From Streptomyces sp. 846.5 (GTDB lineage: Bacteria > Actinomycetota > Actinomycetes > Streptomycetales > Streptomycetaceae): DNA of 64,000 nucleotides. Positions 62,724 to 64,000 of the stretch are shown here, piece after piece; the first letter of the stretch is position 1; each line of letters opens with the position of its first letter. The notes beneath the pieces are model-generated. The model saw nothing but the letters and a program-made list of their open reading frames with translations, was not told the origin of the DNA and made no database searches. A program made the translations under genes and the position numbers. The DNA is taken from the NCBI RefSeq assembly GCF_004365705.1, contig NZ_SOBN01000001.1, positions 5,752,001 to 5,816,000 on the forward strand, read 5' to 3'.

Positions 62724-63884
62724 ATGAGCCCGGGAGCGGACGACGTGACAGGCACCCTGCGGGACGACGTGCTCAAGGCGCGCCGGATCGTCGTCAAGGT
62801 CGGCTCCTCCTCGCTGACCACCGCGTCCGGCGGCCTCGACGCGGACCGGGTGGACGCGCTGGTCGACGTCCTCGCCAAGACCCGGACCGAGGGCGCCGAG
62901 GTGGTGCTGGTCTCCTCCGGGGCCATCGCCGCCGGGCTGGCCCCGCTGGGGCTGGCGAAGCGGCCCCGCGACCTGGCCCGCCAGCAGGCCGCCGCCAGCG
63001 TCGGTCAGGGGCTGCTGATGGCCCGCTACACCGCCTCCTTCGCCCGCTACGGGCTGCGCGCCGGGCAGGTGCTGCTCACTGCTGAGGACGCCAGCAGGCG
63101 CGCGCACTACCGCAACGCGTACCGCACCCTGGAGCAGCTGCTGGTGATGGGCGCGGTGCCGGTGGTGAACGAGAACGACACCGTGGCCACCGCCGAGATC
63201 AAGTTCGGCGACAACGACCGGCTCGCCGCGATCGTCGCCCATGTGGTCCGCGCGGACCTGCTGGTGCTGCTCTCGGACGTGGACGGGCTGTACGACGGCG
63301 ACCCCAGCAAGCCGGGCAGCAGCAGGATCGACGAGGTACGCGGCCCCGAGGACCTGGCCGGGGTGACCATCGGCAGCGCCGGGAAGGCCGGGGTGGGCAC
63401 CGGCGGCATGGTCACCAAGGTCGACGCGGCCAGGATCGCCACCGGCGCGGGCATCCCGGTGGTGCTCACCGCCGCCAGCCACGCCGCCGACGCGCTGGCC
63501 GGGCGGGCCACCGGCACCCTGTTCCACCGCACCGGGCGGCGCTCCGCGGACCGGCTGCTGTGGCTGGAGCACGCCAGTGCTCCGCGCGGCGCGGTGCGCC
63601 TGGACGCCGGGGCGGTGCGGGCCGTGGTCGAACGCCGTACCTCGCTGCTGGCCGCCGGGGTGACCGGAGTTGAGGGTGATTTCGCTGCGGGCGATCCGGT
63701 GGACCTTCTTGACGAAAACGGCCACATCGTGGCGCGAGGGCTGGTCAACTTTGATGTAAGGGAGCTTCCCCGGCTGCTGGGGAGGTCCTCCCGGGACCTG
63801 GCGCGGGAGCTGGGTCCCGAGTACGAGCGCGAGGTGGTGCACCGCGACGACCTGGTGGTGCTTCCGGACGCCCGGGAGCACTGA
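62724..63884 (+). CDS. proB: Glutamate 5-kinase
   Basis: First enzyme of proline synthesis, phosphorylating glutamate. 386 residues: an amino-acid-kinase domain (RIVVKVGSSSL near 20, SSGAIAAGLAPLGL, VNENDTVA, KAGVGTGGMVTKVDAA) and a C-terminal PUA domain from about 280. ATG at 62724; a GTG at 62745 with GGGAG eight bases before it is an equally good start and would trim seven residues. 88 bases after the deaminase gene. Confidence 0.95.
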   Translation: MSPGADDVTGTLRDDVLKARRIVVKVGSSSLTTASGGLDADRVDALVDVLAKTRTEGAEVVLVSSGAIAAGLAPLGLAKRPRDLARQQAAASVGQGLLMARYTASFARYGLRAGQVLLTAEDASRRAHYRNAYRTLEQLLVMGAVPVVNENDTVATAEIKFGDNDRLAAIVAHVVRADLLVLLSDVDGLYDGDPSKPGSSRIDEVRGPEDLAGVTIGSAGKAGVGTGGMVTKVDAARIATGAGIPVVLTAASHAADALAGRATGTLFHRTGRRSADRLLWLEHASAPRGAVRLDAGAVRAVVERRTSLLAAGVTGVEGDFAAGDPVDLLDENGHIVARGLVNFDVRELPRLLGRSSRDLARELGPEYEREVVHRDDLVVLPDAREH

Positions 63885-63956
63885 GAGAGGGCCGTCCTGA
63901 CAGCGTTGTCGCCCGCCCGTACTGCACGACCCGAGATCGTCGACAGGAGGCCGCCG

Positions 63957-64000
63957 GTGGGACGCAGGCGCCAGGGTGCGAGATCTGCGGGGACGGCCGA
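63957..64000 (+). CDS. Start of an unidentified gene, cut by the window end
   Basis: A GTG at 63957 with AGGAGG six bases upstream opens a basic frame (GRRRQGARSAGTA) that remains open at the window edge. By usual gene order proA or a small gene before it is expected after proB, but 14 codons do not allow a call. Confidence 0.35.
   Translation, partial: MGRRRQGARSAGTA

Overview
The window is GC-rich chromosomal DNA from a streptomycete-type actinomycete (Streptomyces, Kitasatospora or Streptacidiphilus). The evidence is the very high GC, frequent GTG starts, separate clpP1 and clpP2, a Glu-type rpiB, and the block tig-clpP1-clpP2-clpX-valS-folC-ndk-mreBCD-pbp2-rodA-rne-rplU-rpmA-obg-proB, which from memory matches the Streptomyces core chromosome. 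No secondary-metabolite cluster or CRISPR array was seen.

Layout. Positions 1-3863 (minus strand): a sugar ABC importer (start of a second permease, a permease, a lipoprotein) behind a ROK repressor with a perfect 17-bp operator. No ATPase gene is present, which fits a shared MsiK-type ATPase. Positions 4020-13507: a 147-bp degenerate tandem repeat, an MscS channel, an HNH nuclease, a YrdB-like membrane protein, a large secreted GH84-like protein and malQ. Positions 13551-21333: two pepN paralogues enclosing an alpha/beta hydrolase and a membrane-anchored PQQ-propeller protein. Positions 21543-27125: a Rv2466c-like thioredoxin-fold protein, bioY, rpiB, a Nei/Fpg glycosylase, a SpoIIE-type phosphatase, two unknowns and tRNA-Gly. 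Positions 27304-33733: tRNA-Pro, an MFS exporter, then tig, clpP1, clpP2 and clpX with strong terminators and a ClgR-like box. Positions 33828-39875: a cyclophilin, valS, folC, a DUF4233 gene and ndk. Positions 40113-46337: the lateral-wall/spore-wall operon mreB-mreC-mreD-pbp2-rodA, with an unusual AT-rich palindrome and a SigE-like promoter candidate upstream.

Positions 46392-50814 hold a sedolisin divergent from a BTAD regulator, then a TIGR03960 radical SAM gene. That gene and its usual partner TIGR03936 (54303-55136) are separated by about 3.4 kb holding a lower-GC large serine recombinase, debris of an IS1182-like transposase, terD and a VOC gene. This is the clearest accessory segment in the window. 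From 55354 to the end run a large RNase E/G, rplU-rpmA, obg, an adenine/adenosine deaminase and proB.

The most useful leads are the recombinase island, the two upstream palindromes (ROK and mreB), the covarying tandem repeat, the altered catalytic pair of the GH84-like protein, the adenine-deaminase signature in the add gene, and the probable CTG start of the TIGR03936 gene.
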